This document shows positions 34,266-46,801 of a DNA stretch of 64,000 bases, in pieces. Under the pieces are notes generated by a model, which was given only the letters and a program-made list of their open reading frames with translations, was not told the DNA's origin and did not search any database. Location of the stretch: NCBI GenBank assembly GCA_015680685.1, contig MNCI01005876.1:462543-526542 (forward strand). Direction: 5' to 3'. How positions within the stretch are numbered: the first letter of the stretch is position 1; every line of letters begins with the position of its first letter. This DNA comes from Gnetum montanum (Eukaryota; Streptophyta; Gnetopsida; Gnetales; Gnetaceae). The translations under genes and the position numbers were made by a program.

Positions 34266-35804
34266 TCACAGTTTTCGTCCCTTACCAAACAATGCAGGGT
34301 ATGGCGCTTGTAGGGGGTACCCTGTCCGCTGTAGTTCCAGGACAGGATCTTCATGGAGACCAGGATCGTTGGCACACCTCCTGGAGTGTGGGTTGCACTC
34401 CCAAATCAACGTACAGCTGCGTGGCCTTCTGCCGGCTAGTGAGGCTGTCCGGTCTTCCGCTCTTTGCCGTGTGTATGGACACCGGCATTCCCGGTGTGCG
34501 ATGGCTCCGCATCTCCTTGGTGGGGGAGCAGGGCCTCGCTGACCCCCGACTGGTATTAATCCAGTCCGTGACCGGAGGCGGTGATAAAACCTCTTGGATC
34601 GAGCCCGCCCCCCCTCCCTGGGTGTGCAGGGTGTTCCGTCCTGGCCCTGCCACGGTTCAGCCTCTGCCAGAGAGGTCGTTGGTTGTTTTCCCGCGGAATG
34701 CTGCGCACCAGGCCCCATAAGCGCCGAAATATAAGATTTACTTACCGCCTTGGCCACGGTGTCCTGTCCCGGCCCCTGCAGCTCCGCCAGCTCCGCCTGG
34801 CGAGCACTCAGCATGATTGGTTCCCCCTGGAGGGGCCCCCCGCCAGGCGCAGCGTTGGTGGCACCCATCGGGGCAGCGCCCAGTCCTTGTCGTCGAGCTC
34901 TCCCTCTGGGTGCTGGCTGGTTCTTGTGGGCCACACGGCCTTTCTTCCCAACGACGTACCAGCCGTCGTCAGGCGTAGCCGTGGACCCTGTGGGGCGTCT
35001 CTGGTTATTCCCCGGTCTCTGCTGGGCCTGCGTCCCCCACTGGTTCTCGTACAGAACCTGTATCCGTTCCTCCCCGAGGTCCGTGACAAGAACCAGCTCT
35101 TTGACAGGTTCCTGGGCAAGGAGAGGTCGCCAGACGCAGAACCTTGCGAACCTCAGGTGGTCGAAAATGGCCATGGGGTGATCAAACTTGATGAAATCAC
35201 CAAGTAGCGCCGCCAGCGACCGCAGGAACTCCGGTGCCCAGTACTCGAGGGGGAGGCTGTAAAGCCGAACCCAGACCGGCGCACGGGCAAAAAGCGCCGG
35301 ATCCCGGTGGGCTCCAGGACGCCAGGGGGCCAGGGCCAACCCGTGCGCCCCGTAGAACTAGGGTCCGCCCACCAAGACCTGCTCACGGTCCTCCAGCAAG
35401 GTGAAGCCGAACAAGAGGCGGTCGTCCGCCAGGCAGGAGACCGTCACCGAGTCCAACCCCCACGCGTTCCGAGCCCAGCGTCGGATCAGGTCGATGCGAG
35501 GACGAGCCCCATCGGACACAAACTGGCCAATGAGACTGCGTTCCAGCCTCCCCAGCACTTCAGCGTCAGGTCCAGCAACTTTTATTCTGATTTCTGTACC
35601 AACTTTGGAGCATTCGCCGAAGTTGCTAGTCGTCCGCGGCTCCCCCTCCGGTCCGCTCGCTGCCACACCCGCTAGATCTGCTCCTGCTGCCGCGGACGCT
35701 CCACTCTCAGCTCCCGTTGCAGAAGTAGCAGTCACAGTCCCTCCCGTTGCAGCCGCTCCCCCGTCGCTCCAGCCATCGCTTCCGCTCCCGTCGCTCAACC
35801 TACA
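34266..35804 (-). pseudogene. LINE ORF1: DUF4283-like RNA-binding protein, one stop
   Basis: ORF1 would bind the LINE RNA. The frame is open from the element's 5' edge. No ATG precedes the coding sequence (the first Ser-Asp-Gly-rich codons follow TTG 35798), so the start was probably lost by 5' truncation. The region around RRWARNAWGL through WVRLYSLPLEYW matches the DUF4283 pattern of plant LINE ORF1 and is cut by a single TAG at 35358-35360 where Trp is expected. A long Gly/Arg/Gln/Pro-rich tail follows. I see no CCHC zinc knuckle, which many plant L1 ORF1 proteins have. Its stop at 34266 overlaps ORF2 by 89 nt in another frame. Confidence 0.85.
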
Positions 35805-35822
35805 CCAATGTGGTTGTATATT

Positions 35823-36788
35823 ACTCTAGTACAATGTATTACATTCTTGTAAATCATACTATGATATTAAACAATTTTTTTTTTTTTCACTTTAAGATGC
35901 TAGTTCACAATCATCTAATCTTGAAATAGAAGTTCTATTAATTCACCAATTCTTCATAGCTCTTTAAATTAAAAAATAAAATAAAATAAAAAGACAAAAA
36001 TAATTTTTTTTAATAATAATTGAAGCAAGGAATATAACAAGTTTTCAAAAGTGTGAAGCCACTATCCAAAGCCCAAAGAATTAGAAGTTTTTAACAAATG
36101 ACCTTGTACATGACAATGCTATATGTAATAATTGCTTACTAGTTGTAGGATACACTGTTAATGAATTATGTGTTATACTACCATTGTCTATTTTTTTGCC
36201 ACCTTTTAGAAACAATAAAAGCCATTAGCATATATGATATAAGGTTGCATAAAAATATGGAACAATAATTAAGCTTAGTCTTTTCTTAATAATTATTTGA
36301 AAAGATAATGAAAAATGAAAAAAATTACAGCCATCTTTAACTAGAACCTTCTATATATATAAGCCTTGGTGTTCTTCTTAACATAACTATTCATAATAGC
36401 TTAAGTTTTAAAAAGATTCTTGAAGATGTTTAGCATCCAAAGAACTTTTTTATTTATTTTTTCTTCAATCTTCTCTTTTTCATTTTAAAGGATAAAAAGG
36501 ATCATTATTTGCAACCACAGTCCTAATCTTTCTAAGAAAGATCCTAAGAGGATCAATAGATGAGGACATAGAAAAAAACAATTAAATGACAATCATGTTG
36601 CTCATCAATCAATTTTAATCTCATTGTATGGAAGAGCACACAAATTTCCCTTTGAAAAGTAACAAATCAACTATCAAATGATTTCCTATCTTTTTTTATA
36701 ACATTATATTCATTGGATAGAAGCTTCTAATCTTCTAGGCTATGGATTATAGTTTCACATATTTATAAGTTACATTTCTTGTTTGAAT
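35823..36788. other. AT-rich DNA without a call
   Basis: This follows the LINE target duplication. It contains homopolymer A/T runs but no coding or repeat signal that can be defended. Confidence 0.5.
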
Positions 36789-39700
36789 TTTCAATTAATA
36801 GAATTACTTTTATTTAAATTTTTGAAGCAAGTAAAACAATAAAAAAAGAAAGGAAAAATATATATCTTACATAAGAACAAAGAAAGATATTCAATAATTA
36901 GTAATTAGGATTAATTTGGCTTCTAATAGAGTAGAGTCATGAAAATAAGAAGAATCATGAAAGAGAATTCATTTGAACTATTTTATGTAAGGTAGGTTAG
37001 ATGATGAGGATGAATTCTTAGTTCTTTAGAATACAATGTTAAATTTGTATAAAATTACCTTTTTAAAGGTCCACATATCATTAATAAAGTCATAGGTCTT
37101 ACCTAGTAAGTTACACTTCAATGACAAGAATTCTAACTATACCTTATATCTCAACATAACATGAATTTCAATATTGCTATTTGAAACTGAATTTTAAATT
37201 TTTACTTAAATTTTATTAATAAATATTTACATATTCTTTTCATGTTAAAGAGCACTAGATTATATAGAAGTAATCAATACATAAATGATTTGCTAAATCA
37301 ATAAGACATTAACATTTTATATTAAAATATTGAATTGATAGTGATTAAACTTTAAGTTTATATAAGGACTCCCATATCTTATGCCATTCATAATTTCATT
37401 TAAAAATAATGAGGCATTAGGTATAACAATTGTTTCAAGCAAATAACACTGGTACCCTATGTTGAAGTTAACGTTAGCTATAAGGACCTATACTCATGTT
37501 AAATGTATTTAAAAATAGGTGCACGGTCGTCTCAATCAATACTGTTTGGCTTGCTGCAGTTTGACTGTAACGAACCCCGGTCTACCGTAACAACTCCCTG
37601 TCGCCGCATGAATGATAAATGGGCAAGTTGCGTTGTTGGAGTTGCGCTGAACTGAGCAAGTGTTTCAAGTTTCAACTCATTGCGAAAGATATATAATCGT
37701 GGAATATGCAAGATATATGCTAAACCTGCTTGACATATGCCGCACACATGTAACCCAAAAAAACAGCATACCTCCATATTCTCAAGGCCAAGATGCTTTC
37801 CAGCATCTTCTAGATCATCCAGGGAAGGTGACTTTGCTTTATGATCAAAGTTGCAATAGTGAATAAGGTACTAGCAAACGGCCAGATGCACATTCTAAAG
37901 GGGAAGAAAAGAAAAAGCATTCATCATATTCTTACCACGTCAGGTCTGATTTAATCCTTGGTGCGAGACTTTTCTAGATGCCTTGATTGAAGAATGTACT
38001 GTTTAGAATATCTATCTTTTATGTTACTTGCATTCATGGTTGTTTCTGGCTGTAAACTTGTAATTCATTACGAGAAAGTGCAGATCTTCTGCAAGCAACC
38101 TTCTTCTAACAGAAGAAGCAATGCGCCAAAATGATGTTGGTGCGTTGGTGTGTTTATCTGCCATAGGAGAACTATTGTCTCGCTAACCTATGCATATGGC
38201 ACCATATTTCCATGCACCTTACTGATGAGATTTCTGTTAAGGTGCAATGGAAGATCGGGCTTTTGGTTTTTATTAAAATGCATCAGTTTTTGAAATATAT
38301 TATCAACTCATGCTTGGACAAACTTTGAGCATTGGAATAAATAATCTTGACTTACAACCCATTGATGAACCACATCTAGACCTGGTTAGGTGCTTCCGTT
38401 ATTTGGTGATAAGCCGGGCTAGCCGTATTCTTGGAGGTAAGGTTTGAGAAAGGAAAACATATATAAAGATATAGAAACTTATGGACTAATGGATATGTTA
38501 AATACTTTCTTTAATCTCAACACTTTCTAATTCATGTCTTAACATATTAACCATGTACCAAAACCCTAATAATTCAATTAGAATAATTGATATAAGTAAA
38601 AATCATATCATATACTCTTGTATTAAATTGAATAGTGAACTATGCTACTACACAAGATAAAAACTTGATCTACAAATTGGACACTTAATCTCAACATCTA
38701 CAAATTAGAGACTTAATCTCAATCTCATACTGACGTCTAGCTCAACATAGCTATAGCTTGTAATGGAAGGAAAGGTAAAGGTAGAATAAGTTGGAATGTA
38801 AGGTGATAAAGTATAAGGAATCCAAATGTTCTTGAACCCTTATTATAAGTTGGAAAGCATATATTCCAAGCTAGACATTCCTAGTAGATATCATTGTAAT
38901 TCTTAGAGACTAGTTTACCCCCCAATTTTATAATGTCACTAATTGTTATCTCTTATAAAATAGCTAATGACTAGGTATTTTCTTTTGAATCCAATCTCAG
39001 TTGATATTACAAGATTTCTGAAATTGTAACCATTGACATATGGATGAAGCTCAAATTGGCTATGCCTTGATTACATTGTGTCGGTATTTCCTTGGTCACT
39101 ATTGGTAAAAAAGGTTAAAACTATTATCCATAATTATCTAATAAATAGAATGTGATCCCTAGACTTACTGTTCTATACCATAGTTACTGACTTGATGAAA
39201 TTTGGAAATCTATATGTAGTTGGTAGTCACTACCTATGATATGATTAGTAACAAAGTAAAAAACCTTCCAAAGCATCATATTTCATTCCTAAGGAAATAT
39301 TCACACATAAACCTATAATTAGCATAATTTTATTATGGCTCGCACTATTTTAACATAAACTATTAAACAATTTTTTAAAGCCTACTCATGAAAAACATGA
39401 AAACTATGATCTCATCATAGCCTCAAATGTGCATGTTGTTAGACTTAGGTAATATAGTATGAAAATGGATTATTATATAAAAAGAAATGCATGTATCAAA
39501 CAACCAAATAATCAATTCATATAACCAAATTATATCCAAGTGATAAGCATATTTCTAAGATGAACTCTATATCTATAAGCATTGACTTATTTAAATTAAA
39601 GTATACATTGTGTAATGCAAGCCTCTATTCAAGTTCAAAGACATTGAAAATGATTTTTTACTTAGATATTATCTCTTTGTTTATCCCTATAAGGCACAAC

Positions 39701-40447
39701 TTAAACTCTTATAATGTCCAACAACAAAATGGTTCTATTAAATAATATCATACTATGAAAAAGAGATAAAATTTTAAAATTTTAAATGAGCAACATGTCC
39801 CCACGAAAAATACAATGGTAAGTAAACTAATAATAAAAACATTATGGCCTATTCCTCAACAAGTAAAAGTCACATTTATATATTTCTTCGTTGCTTTCTT
39901 ATACAATAGCCACATTTGACAAGTAAAACTTTTTAGCAAAGAATAAAAATATAACATATAGAAACTACAATTTACTTACATAGAGGTGATTTAAATGAAC
40001 CAAAAGTTCCTTATTAAAGATATTAAACATTTAAAACAAATTAATTCCAACAACCACATTACTATAATAAACATTAGAAAATTGACTAGCTTAATAGACC
40101 TTGTAATCCTCCATACTCCTAGACTATTCTTCCTTAGACAAATATGTGCCATCATCTTTCAGATGGTAAGACAACTATTCTAGTATCTTCAACCAAGTGT
40201 CCACATCATCGAAGCACTCCTAAATTTCCCTCTTTCCTCTTTGGTATTCATCTTGGAGATTAGAAAAAACTCCTAGGATGTTCTCTAGTGTTTGATGGAA
40301 TATATTATTGCTTGTCAAGTTTGATTCATGAGGTTTGTTGTGACATGTAGGATCCTAACATTAGTAGTTGTAGGATTATCACCAAAGTAATATTAAGATA
40401 AGTTACATAACATAGTTGTTTTCATTGAATGTTCTAGATTTTAGTCT
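36789..40447 (+). repeat. Paralogous segment copy 2 (uninterrupted)
   Basis: This is the intact counterpart of 251-1603, 8010-9771 and 21285-21846. At about 38098 it runs through the copia-A target (GCAAGCAACC) without insertion. At about 39900 it runs TTATACAATAG through the gypsy-A target. Differences from copy 1 are spread evenly as substitutions and small indels. It carries the second copy of the candidate exon. Confidence 0.9.
37772..37894 (-). pseudogene. Candidate 41-codon exon relic (copy 2)
   Basis: Minus strand: TTCTTCCCCTTTAG precedes it and GGTATGC follows it. One frame runs the full 123 nt with a single TAG, where copy 1 has TGG. Motifs are FDHKAKSPSLDDLED and GLENME. The extra codon relative to copy 1 keeps the frame. 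Unknown family. Confidence 0.35.
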
Positions 40448-43400
40448 TTTCCTTGATTACTACTTCCTTGTAACACAACAATGCATGAATTAAAAATGGA
40501 AAATAAAGATTCATTTGTTTTTCCTTCCTTACCATTTTTTCTATGTGTAGATGAGGCTATATGAATTGCATTCATAGTAAGGCATAATTTAGTAATTCAT
40601 TTTCACTAACCGTAATCATTAAATACATAGTAGGTATAATCACATGACTAGTATGTAATATAAGATCATATTAGTCATTAACATTCGATGTAGCATCCTC
40701 TACTTCTATGGTATCTACTTATATTTGGCCCATTTTCATGTGTGTGGCCCTTAATCCAAAGAACTTGTACATGGCTAGGAGATCATAACATTTTTCTTTG
40801 GTAATGTAGTAGCTAAGTACCATCTTTTACCTTCGATCAACAATCCTAACATAGCCTAAAAATCAACCTCAATGAAGTTATGATGATTGTCTCTAACCAG
40901 GAATTCTAGTAGCAAAGTTAATGATCCTTCTTCCATAGCTGTGGTTTCATCGATGGCTATTTTCGTCATTAGTAGAAACTATTAGAATTCCCTAATAACA
41001 TAGTATCTTCTACATGGGAAAATTAGGGTTCCCAATCCTTGTATACCTAGTAGTACTAGTATTTTAGGATTGGTTGCATTAAACCAGTTGCTAAAATCCA
41101 CTTCATGGTAAGTGAGGGTCCTCTTGATTAGCCTCTTTATTTGTTGTTGGTGATTCTCTAAGTGTTCTTCTACTGCCAATATGATTTCTAAATTTTCAAA
41201 AGAATTCCTTGCATGTTGATGATATGACAATTTAAAATTTTTATCACTGATTTCATCATATGCTACTGGAGAAAAGGATGAAAGCCTACAATAATATTCC
41301 ATACCTCAGAGCTTTTGGACATGGTGATTATGGTTTCTATGTTTAGTTTTATCTCCCTCATGTGTGTCTAATTTGGATTTTTATCCTTCTCATTAGTACT
41401 CAATTTGCAAATTGCATTCACTATCATGGGTTTATTCTTTTTTCTTAATCGAAAAATCCTAGTCAGTAGCTATTTTGATATCATCCACTACTAGCAAAGA
41501 TTATATTGTTTAATTTCCAAAAATTCTAGTCACTAACCATTCCTTATACTATGACTAGTAGTAATAGTTTATTTCTTTAGTTATAAAGAATAATTTGTCA
41601 CTATGGGTAGCTAAAGTTTGATAAATAGCAATTTTTATTTTTCGTATAATTTCAAAATAATGTTAGTAACAATAGTTTTTTCCTAGCGATACCTAGTAAC
41701 TTCCATAATTTTTATTCTTTTCCCTTCCTATCTTTGAAATATAAGAGATTTTTAATTCTAGGTTATTTTGCTAATAAACTGAGCTATTATTTTGCCCAAG
41801 TTTATTTGCAGTTTTTATGTTCATATATCAAAAGATAAATACTTTAGATAAAGGTTAATTAGATTTTGCAATTAGTTGAATGTAGCCTAATATAAATCAA
41901 GACCACATCCTCATAAAGTTTTCCTTGCATTAAGTTTTTAGCTTACAACCTCTAGGATTATCTTATTTCTTGTCTTAGGGAATTTAAATACATTAACTTA
42001 AAGATCATTTTCTAACTTTATCTTGAACTTACCCCATCATAACCTTTTAGATACTTATGATAAAGAGGTCTTGATGGATATTGGAAGTCACTTATCATCA
42101 CTTTGGAGACTGAGAACTATCTCATATTTCTAACTGTCAACCCATCCATCCAAAGATTTAAAAATTTGAAAGTTGATTCTTTGTTGTCTCTTCAAATTTA
42201 TATTCTAACCATTACTTAATGTGTTCGGTTTATATGAAGGGGTTCTATTTCTATGATGTAAGGAAACCAAAGTCATTGGAGAAAATCCTTACACTTGTTT
42301 TCCTAAAAAAAAAGTATCATTTCCTCACTATTCCTAACTTCAAAATAGAGTCGTGGTAGTTTGAGATGAAAATTAAATGATAATTTATTCCATTTGAGGA
42401 TCAAGTAATAAGTATAATAATAATAAATTAAAACATGAAAGAAGACTAGCTATATACTAAGTTACTTGGAATTGAGATCTTTTTCTACTTAGTATATAAG
42501 GAATGTATGAAATTCCCATATTAGTGATAAGAATAAGACTAACATATCTACTTACTTTTTATCTCATTATCATTTATTTTATTTTGAAATTTTAGGTTAT
42601 TAAAATTTTTCTAAGACCATGAAGACATGACAAGTATTTATCCCTACTAAAAGCAATTGTCATGAATGCACTTGTTACTAAGTATAGCCTAGCCTTATAT
42701 TTAAAAGATAATTCTCTTCATGTCAACCACAAAGGAGTAAAGATCCAACTTAGCTTTTGGATTGGTTTGCTTGTATGAGTGTTGATTTGCTTAATTACTT
42801 CATTTATACTTTTTTTTGTCTTTTTTTTCATGACTAGGGGATATATTTAAATTATTAGTAGTAACCACTATACCTATCAATTCATGAGATTCTTGTGAAA
42901 GTTGGTAGCTTTGCTTATAGTTGTAGGTTCTTCTAGAGTGCAAGTAAATAATACTAATAATAAATTTGAAAATAGAACTTCCTCAACCATAAGATTCTTG
43001 TGGGAGCCATTGTGTTTGCAAACATTACAAGAACATTATACCATGTACATTGAGCCTATGAGCCATAAATATTAACCCATCCATTTGAAATAACTAATTA
43101 TATAAAAAATTGTTTAGTCAACCATACTCTCACATAAAAATATGATGAGGTATATTGTTTATAACAAAAGATGAGAACATAAGATAAGTGTTTATATTTC
43201 TAATATAGGAAAATGTTTATTATCAAAAAATAGAAAGACTTAGACTACTATATTTTATTGAGATGAATATTTCTAAACTAACAAAGCAACTAGAACCCTC
43301 TAGCAATATCAAAATAAGATGTCAATAAATTGTAATTACTATATAATATATAAATACTACTGTATACTAATACTCATGTTTATTATGCTCATGGTTATAC

Positions 43401-43927
43401 ATTTTAAGTTCATTAACTTAGCCTAAAGCTAGATCCAAGTTAGTTTATATGATAACAGAGGCTTCATTATTAAATTAATTTAAATCATGTTCAATTGATA
43501 TGTGTTGGATTTGTGCATCATAATTTTGATCCTTTACCAACTATTCCTTCTTAAGAATATCCTGTGTTGTGTTGTAGGATTTGAGTCATTATCCATTAAT
43601 AAAAAAAAGATTTCTTTATCTTGTTTAAAACTTATATTTGGACACTTTTGGTAGTGTAAGTTTTCTTAATAGAAAAAGGATTCTTTCATTTAGTGATAAA
43701 TTTTTAAGAAAGTTTTTGTAGTTGTTGTTATCTTTGATGAAATTTCTTATAAGAGATGGATTGATCATGTCTTATTTTTATTTATTTCTTACTAATTTTT
43801 TGCTTATTAATAGCTTCTACCCTTATTTCATCTAATTTTTGTAGTAGATGTATACATGTAGTTATATTTAGTTCTTCATCTAGGCCAATGTCTTTAACTA
43901 AGTATGTTGATTAATATCTAACTTCAT
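40448..43927. other. AT-rich DNA without a confident call
   Basis: No domain was recognised on either strand. A minus-strand open frame at 40982-41302 (106 codons, NFKLSYHQHARNSFENLE) has no motif I can name, and lies in a region with plain AT-rich composition. Bases 41500-43900 show nothing beyond A/T-rich low complexity. Confidence 0.4.
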
Positions 43928-45194
43928 GTAACACCCCACTAACCAAGCTTAGACTAGAAAGGTATTAATTAGAGAATAATTGAATATACAAAAAAACATA
44001 AAATTTTGCTTATGAAAAATGTTATATGTTACGAAAAATATCACGCCCCAAAATTTCACACATAGATAATCCAAGTTTAATTATACAATCTTATTACATG
44101 GGCATGTGATATTAGAATACTTATAACTAAAGAAATCAATCATCATAGGCATTATAAACCTTAACCAAAATGCATGGTTAAATAATAACACATTGGATTA
44201 CATTAAGTAGAAATTCTATTATCCATAAATCCTAACTAAATCACATAACCAAGATTGTTCATAGCCTCAAAAGAGAGCTATTAATATCCAACATCACAAA
44301 AGCTCAAACACATTATGATCATCATGACAACATGTCAAAATCTAAACACATAAAAAAAAAACTCTAAAGATCTAGCTTCATCACCATTGAACACCTAGCT
44401 CCTCCCATATGAATGTACATCCATGCATTCAAGAAAGGATAGAAAACTTCTAGTAGAGCTAACCATCTTAGTGCACCTAGAACAAGCTGATGAATGGGGC
44501 ACATGCTACACAAGAAGCCATTTCAAGATCCATGAGATTATATACTAGAAAGCCATATCCAAAACCATGATATCCATAAAACATCAAGAGATAAGAAAAT
44601 CGAAAATCAACTAACATCAATCATCCACAAGAACTCTTGATCTGCAAAGATCTTACTTATCTTGGATGGGAGTGGCCCTCCTCAAGGACTAGTTAACCAA
44701 TCTCAACTCTCTTGGATGAATTAAATCAAGAAACAAACTCATATGGATTACCCACCCTTTAGTTTTACATCATGAAAAACTAGCCATATGACATTTAGAA
44801 ACAAAGTTAGTAGACACTATTGGATAGATAGTTTCCCCACAATGCTTTTCCAATGTCATAACCTAAGTGTACTCATAGATGACATGAGTCAAGAAAGGGT
44901 ACCATCCTTTCCCCCTCCATAATGACTACCCATTAACACTTAGATTTGATCACTTGGGGTATGATCATAAGTAATGTAGTTAAAGTTCTAGAAGTTATCC
45001 TAGACTTCCAACAATGCTTACCCATTGATCCCATAAAAATCCATCATTAAGAGATCAAAAAGAGACATCAAACATCAAACATACTCTAGAGATTATGAAA
45101 GTAGCATAAAATAGATAAGAGAGATGGTAATCATAAGATGACCACAAAATGCTATGTTTTACCAATTCTAGGTGTTTTCGATGAGTTTCAAAGA
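43928..45194. repeat. Possible gypsy LTR-like region
   Basis: Begins TGTAACACCCCACTAACC, a start style common in plant gypsy LTRs. A second such motif, TCACGCCCCAAAATTTC, is at 44041. No partner LTR was found in the window, and the LTR complex at 45195 interrupts what follows. Similarity-based confirmation is missing. Confidence 0.3.
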
Positions 45195-45380
45195 TGAAAC
45201 ACCATAAAAATTTGGGCTACCACTTCTTGACTACAAATTTGGCTAAGTGTCAAAATAATGGAAATTTTTGTAAATTTCTCTAAGTGTTGGAACCACAATC
45301 TCTACTACAGTAGAGTGTAGTTAGCTTCAATGGCCAATCTTTTCCAATTTTGGAAAAGTGTCCAAACAAGGTCAAAATCT

Positions 45381-45900
45381 GCAAAAATTTTTCTAAGTAT
45401 TGTGCTACGCTCAGCATTGTAGCTGCTACACTTAGCACTGTAACTGCTATGCTCTAGAGCATAGCAAGCATAGCCAACACACAAATAGCCAGTTTTGTAG
45501 AATTTCTCTAGGTGGTATACTATGCTTAGCACTATAGCTGCTACACTCTAGAGTGTAGCAAGTCTAGTCAACACATAAATAGCCTATTTTGCAGAATTTC
45601 TTTAAGTTTTGTGCTATGCTCAGCATGTAGCTACTATGCATAGCACTATAGCTGCTACATTCTAGAGTGTAGCAAGCATAGCCAATACACAAATGGCCAG
45701 TTTTGCAGAATTTCTCCAAGTGTTATGCTACACTTGGCATCGTAGCTACTATGCTCTACTAGGCTTTAGAGCATTGCAAGTGTAGCCAACACACAAATGG
45801 CCAATTTTGTAGAATTTTTCTAAGTGTTGTGCTATGCTCAGCGTTGTAGTAGCTATGCTCTCCACTGCAGCTGCTATGCTCTTTCCACCTACTGCACTAC
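45381..45900 (+). repeat. ~107-bp minisatellite with palindromic cores
   Basis: The landmark AATTT(C/T)T(C/T)TAAG recurs at about 45386, 45501, 45595, 45709 and 45813. Units include TAGCCAACACACAAATGGCCAG-like sequence and a 22-bp inverted repeat. The palindromes at 45445-45466 (half TGCTATGCTCT) and 45539-45560 (half TGCTACACTCT) are perfect. The one at 45653-45674 has one mismatch. Confidence 0.88.
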
Positions 45901-45940
45901 CATGTGGCATTTAATTTACATTTTGGGCTAACCCTAGCCT

Positions 45941-45948
45941 TATAAATA
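45941..45948 (+). promoter_or_regulatory. LTR TATA box, copy 1
   Basis: CCTTATAAATACCC, with the same context in copies 2 and 3 (47186 and 50224), in the middle of each LTR as expected for a retrotransposon promoter. Confidence 0.65.
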
Positions 45949-46085
45949 CCCTTGGACCCCCAAATTTTTAGGGGTTGACAGTTGGCACTTTCATTTGGCA
46001 TTTGGAATTTTGGAATCTTGGCACTTAGCTTAGTAGGCAAATAAGACCCAAAGCACACCACACTAGTAGAGAGGCATAGTTGCAC

Positions 46086-46200
46086 CACATTGTACAACAT
46101 AGCCCTATTGTAGCCCTACATCACATGGTACATCATGACCCTGTTGTAGCCCTACATTGCACAGTACACCACAACCCCATTGTAGCCTTGCAAAACACCA
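46086..46200 (+). repeat. ~36-bp tandem repeats downstream of LTR TATA
   Basis: Units of the form CACATGGTACATCATGACCC followed by TGTTGTAGCCCTACAT repeat about three times. They are also present in the other LTR copies at about 47296-47420 and 50345-50470. Confidence 0.75.
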
Positions 46201-46801
46201 CACAATACACCATGATGGCCAACCTAACATGCACAGTTCATCATGGCAAGCATCAAAGTTCATGGCCTAACATGAGTGAGATTGTGACTACATTTCCACT
46301 ACAGCTATTATACACTGTGTACCTTCTAAGACCCCTTTAGAGTTAACTATGCTTCCATTAGGGACAATGTTCCATTTCTCTCTCCCATTTTTAGCATTTT
46401 CTTGCATTTTTCTTAGTTCTTTTCATACTTTTTTCACATGTTGTCATGCTGTATTATGCTCAAGCAATAGTCTTTGTGGGTTCACACCCTTGTTTCAGTC
46501 AAATCCCTTAGCTATGCTCACCCCTATTCCATGGCTACACTCTACACTGAACATTACAAAATAACGCTTTGACACTTAGCATCATTTTGCATTGTTTGCA
46601 CTTGCATTTTAGCTAACCACATCACCCCCTAGTTGCACCCACCACCTGGGTTAGAATTGACAAAGTTACTATTCAATCAACAATAATGTTTAGGGTGCTC
46701 CACCTCCATTTTTAGTAAGGCCCTTGTGTGGAGGCAGGGTTAAGGGTATGCGTCCATTATTCATATGGTGATTCTAGCCACCAACATTTTTGATCATTAT
46801 A

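Larger units (their letters stand above)
31049..34354 (-). pseudogene. LINE ORF2: endonuclease-RT-zf-RVT, three stops
   Basis: ORF2 would nick target DNA and reverse transcribe the element RNA. The start is ATG 34354 (MKILSWN), the usual L1 endonuclease beginning. Endonuclease motifs are CLRETK, IGDFNQ, IDHIW and ASDHRPI. RT shows KLDITKAYDSVSW (about residue 569) and FADDTMIY (about residue 668), so its catalytic Asp residues are present. The conserved APGPDG is APRPDG. The C-terminal zf-RVT has CPMC...HFVLEC. One frame spans 1102 codons, with stops at 33179-33181 (TAG), 31850-31852 (TAA) and 31520-31522 (TGA). A 20-residue exact duplication and a six-Gly run from an 18-C tract are unusual. 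Confidence 0.93.
30536..35805 (-). mobile_element. L1-type LINE, nearly complete, GC-rich
   Basis: This 5.3-kb non-LTR retrotransposon is read leftward. It ends in an A-run (12 T on the + strand, 30534-30545) preceded by CTTTTTC. It is flanked by a perfect 17-bp target duplication, CAATGTGGTTGTATATT (30519-30535 and 35806-35822). ORF1 is DUF4283-like and ORF2 carries endonuclease, reverse transcriptase and a zf-RVT end, as in plant L1. The sequence is GC- and CpG-rich, unlike everything around it except the short LTR element, and each ORF stays in one frame with only one to three stops. That indicates a younger insertion. The 5' end lies inside or just at the start of ORF1, so the 5' UTR is missing. 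Confidence 0.96.
45195..46801 (+). repeat. LTR copy 1 of the three-LTR element
   Basis: At 1607 bp it is about 540 bp longer than copy 3, mainly because of a minisatellite at 45381-45900. It ends CATTTTTGATCATTATA. The sequence following it, GGTGCTAGAAGGAGGGCC, may include the primer site, but I could not match it to a tRNA. Confidence 0.78.

Noticed and set aside
30510-35829. Many long + strand open frames across the LINE (for example 32006-32830 and 31298-31957) as genes
   Set aside because: They are shadows of GC-rich, CpG-rich ORF1 and ORF2 on the minus strand, where the recognisable domains lie.
40982-41302. 106-codon minus-strand frame as a gene
   Set aside because: No domain, no coding bias that stands out, and AT-rich surroundings with no promoter or splice signals.
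43928-44060. TGTAACACCCC as a firm LTR start of a full element
   Set aside because: No partner LTR, primer site or purine tract was found, so only a low-confidence repeat entry was made.
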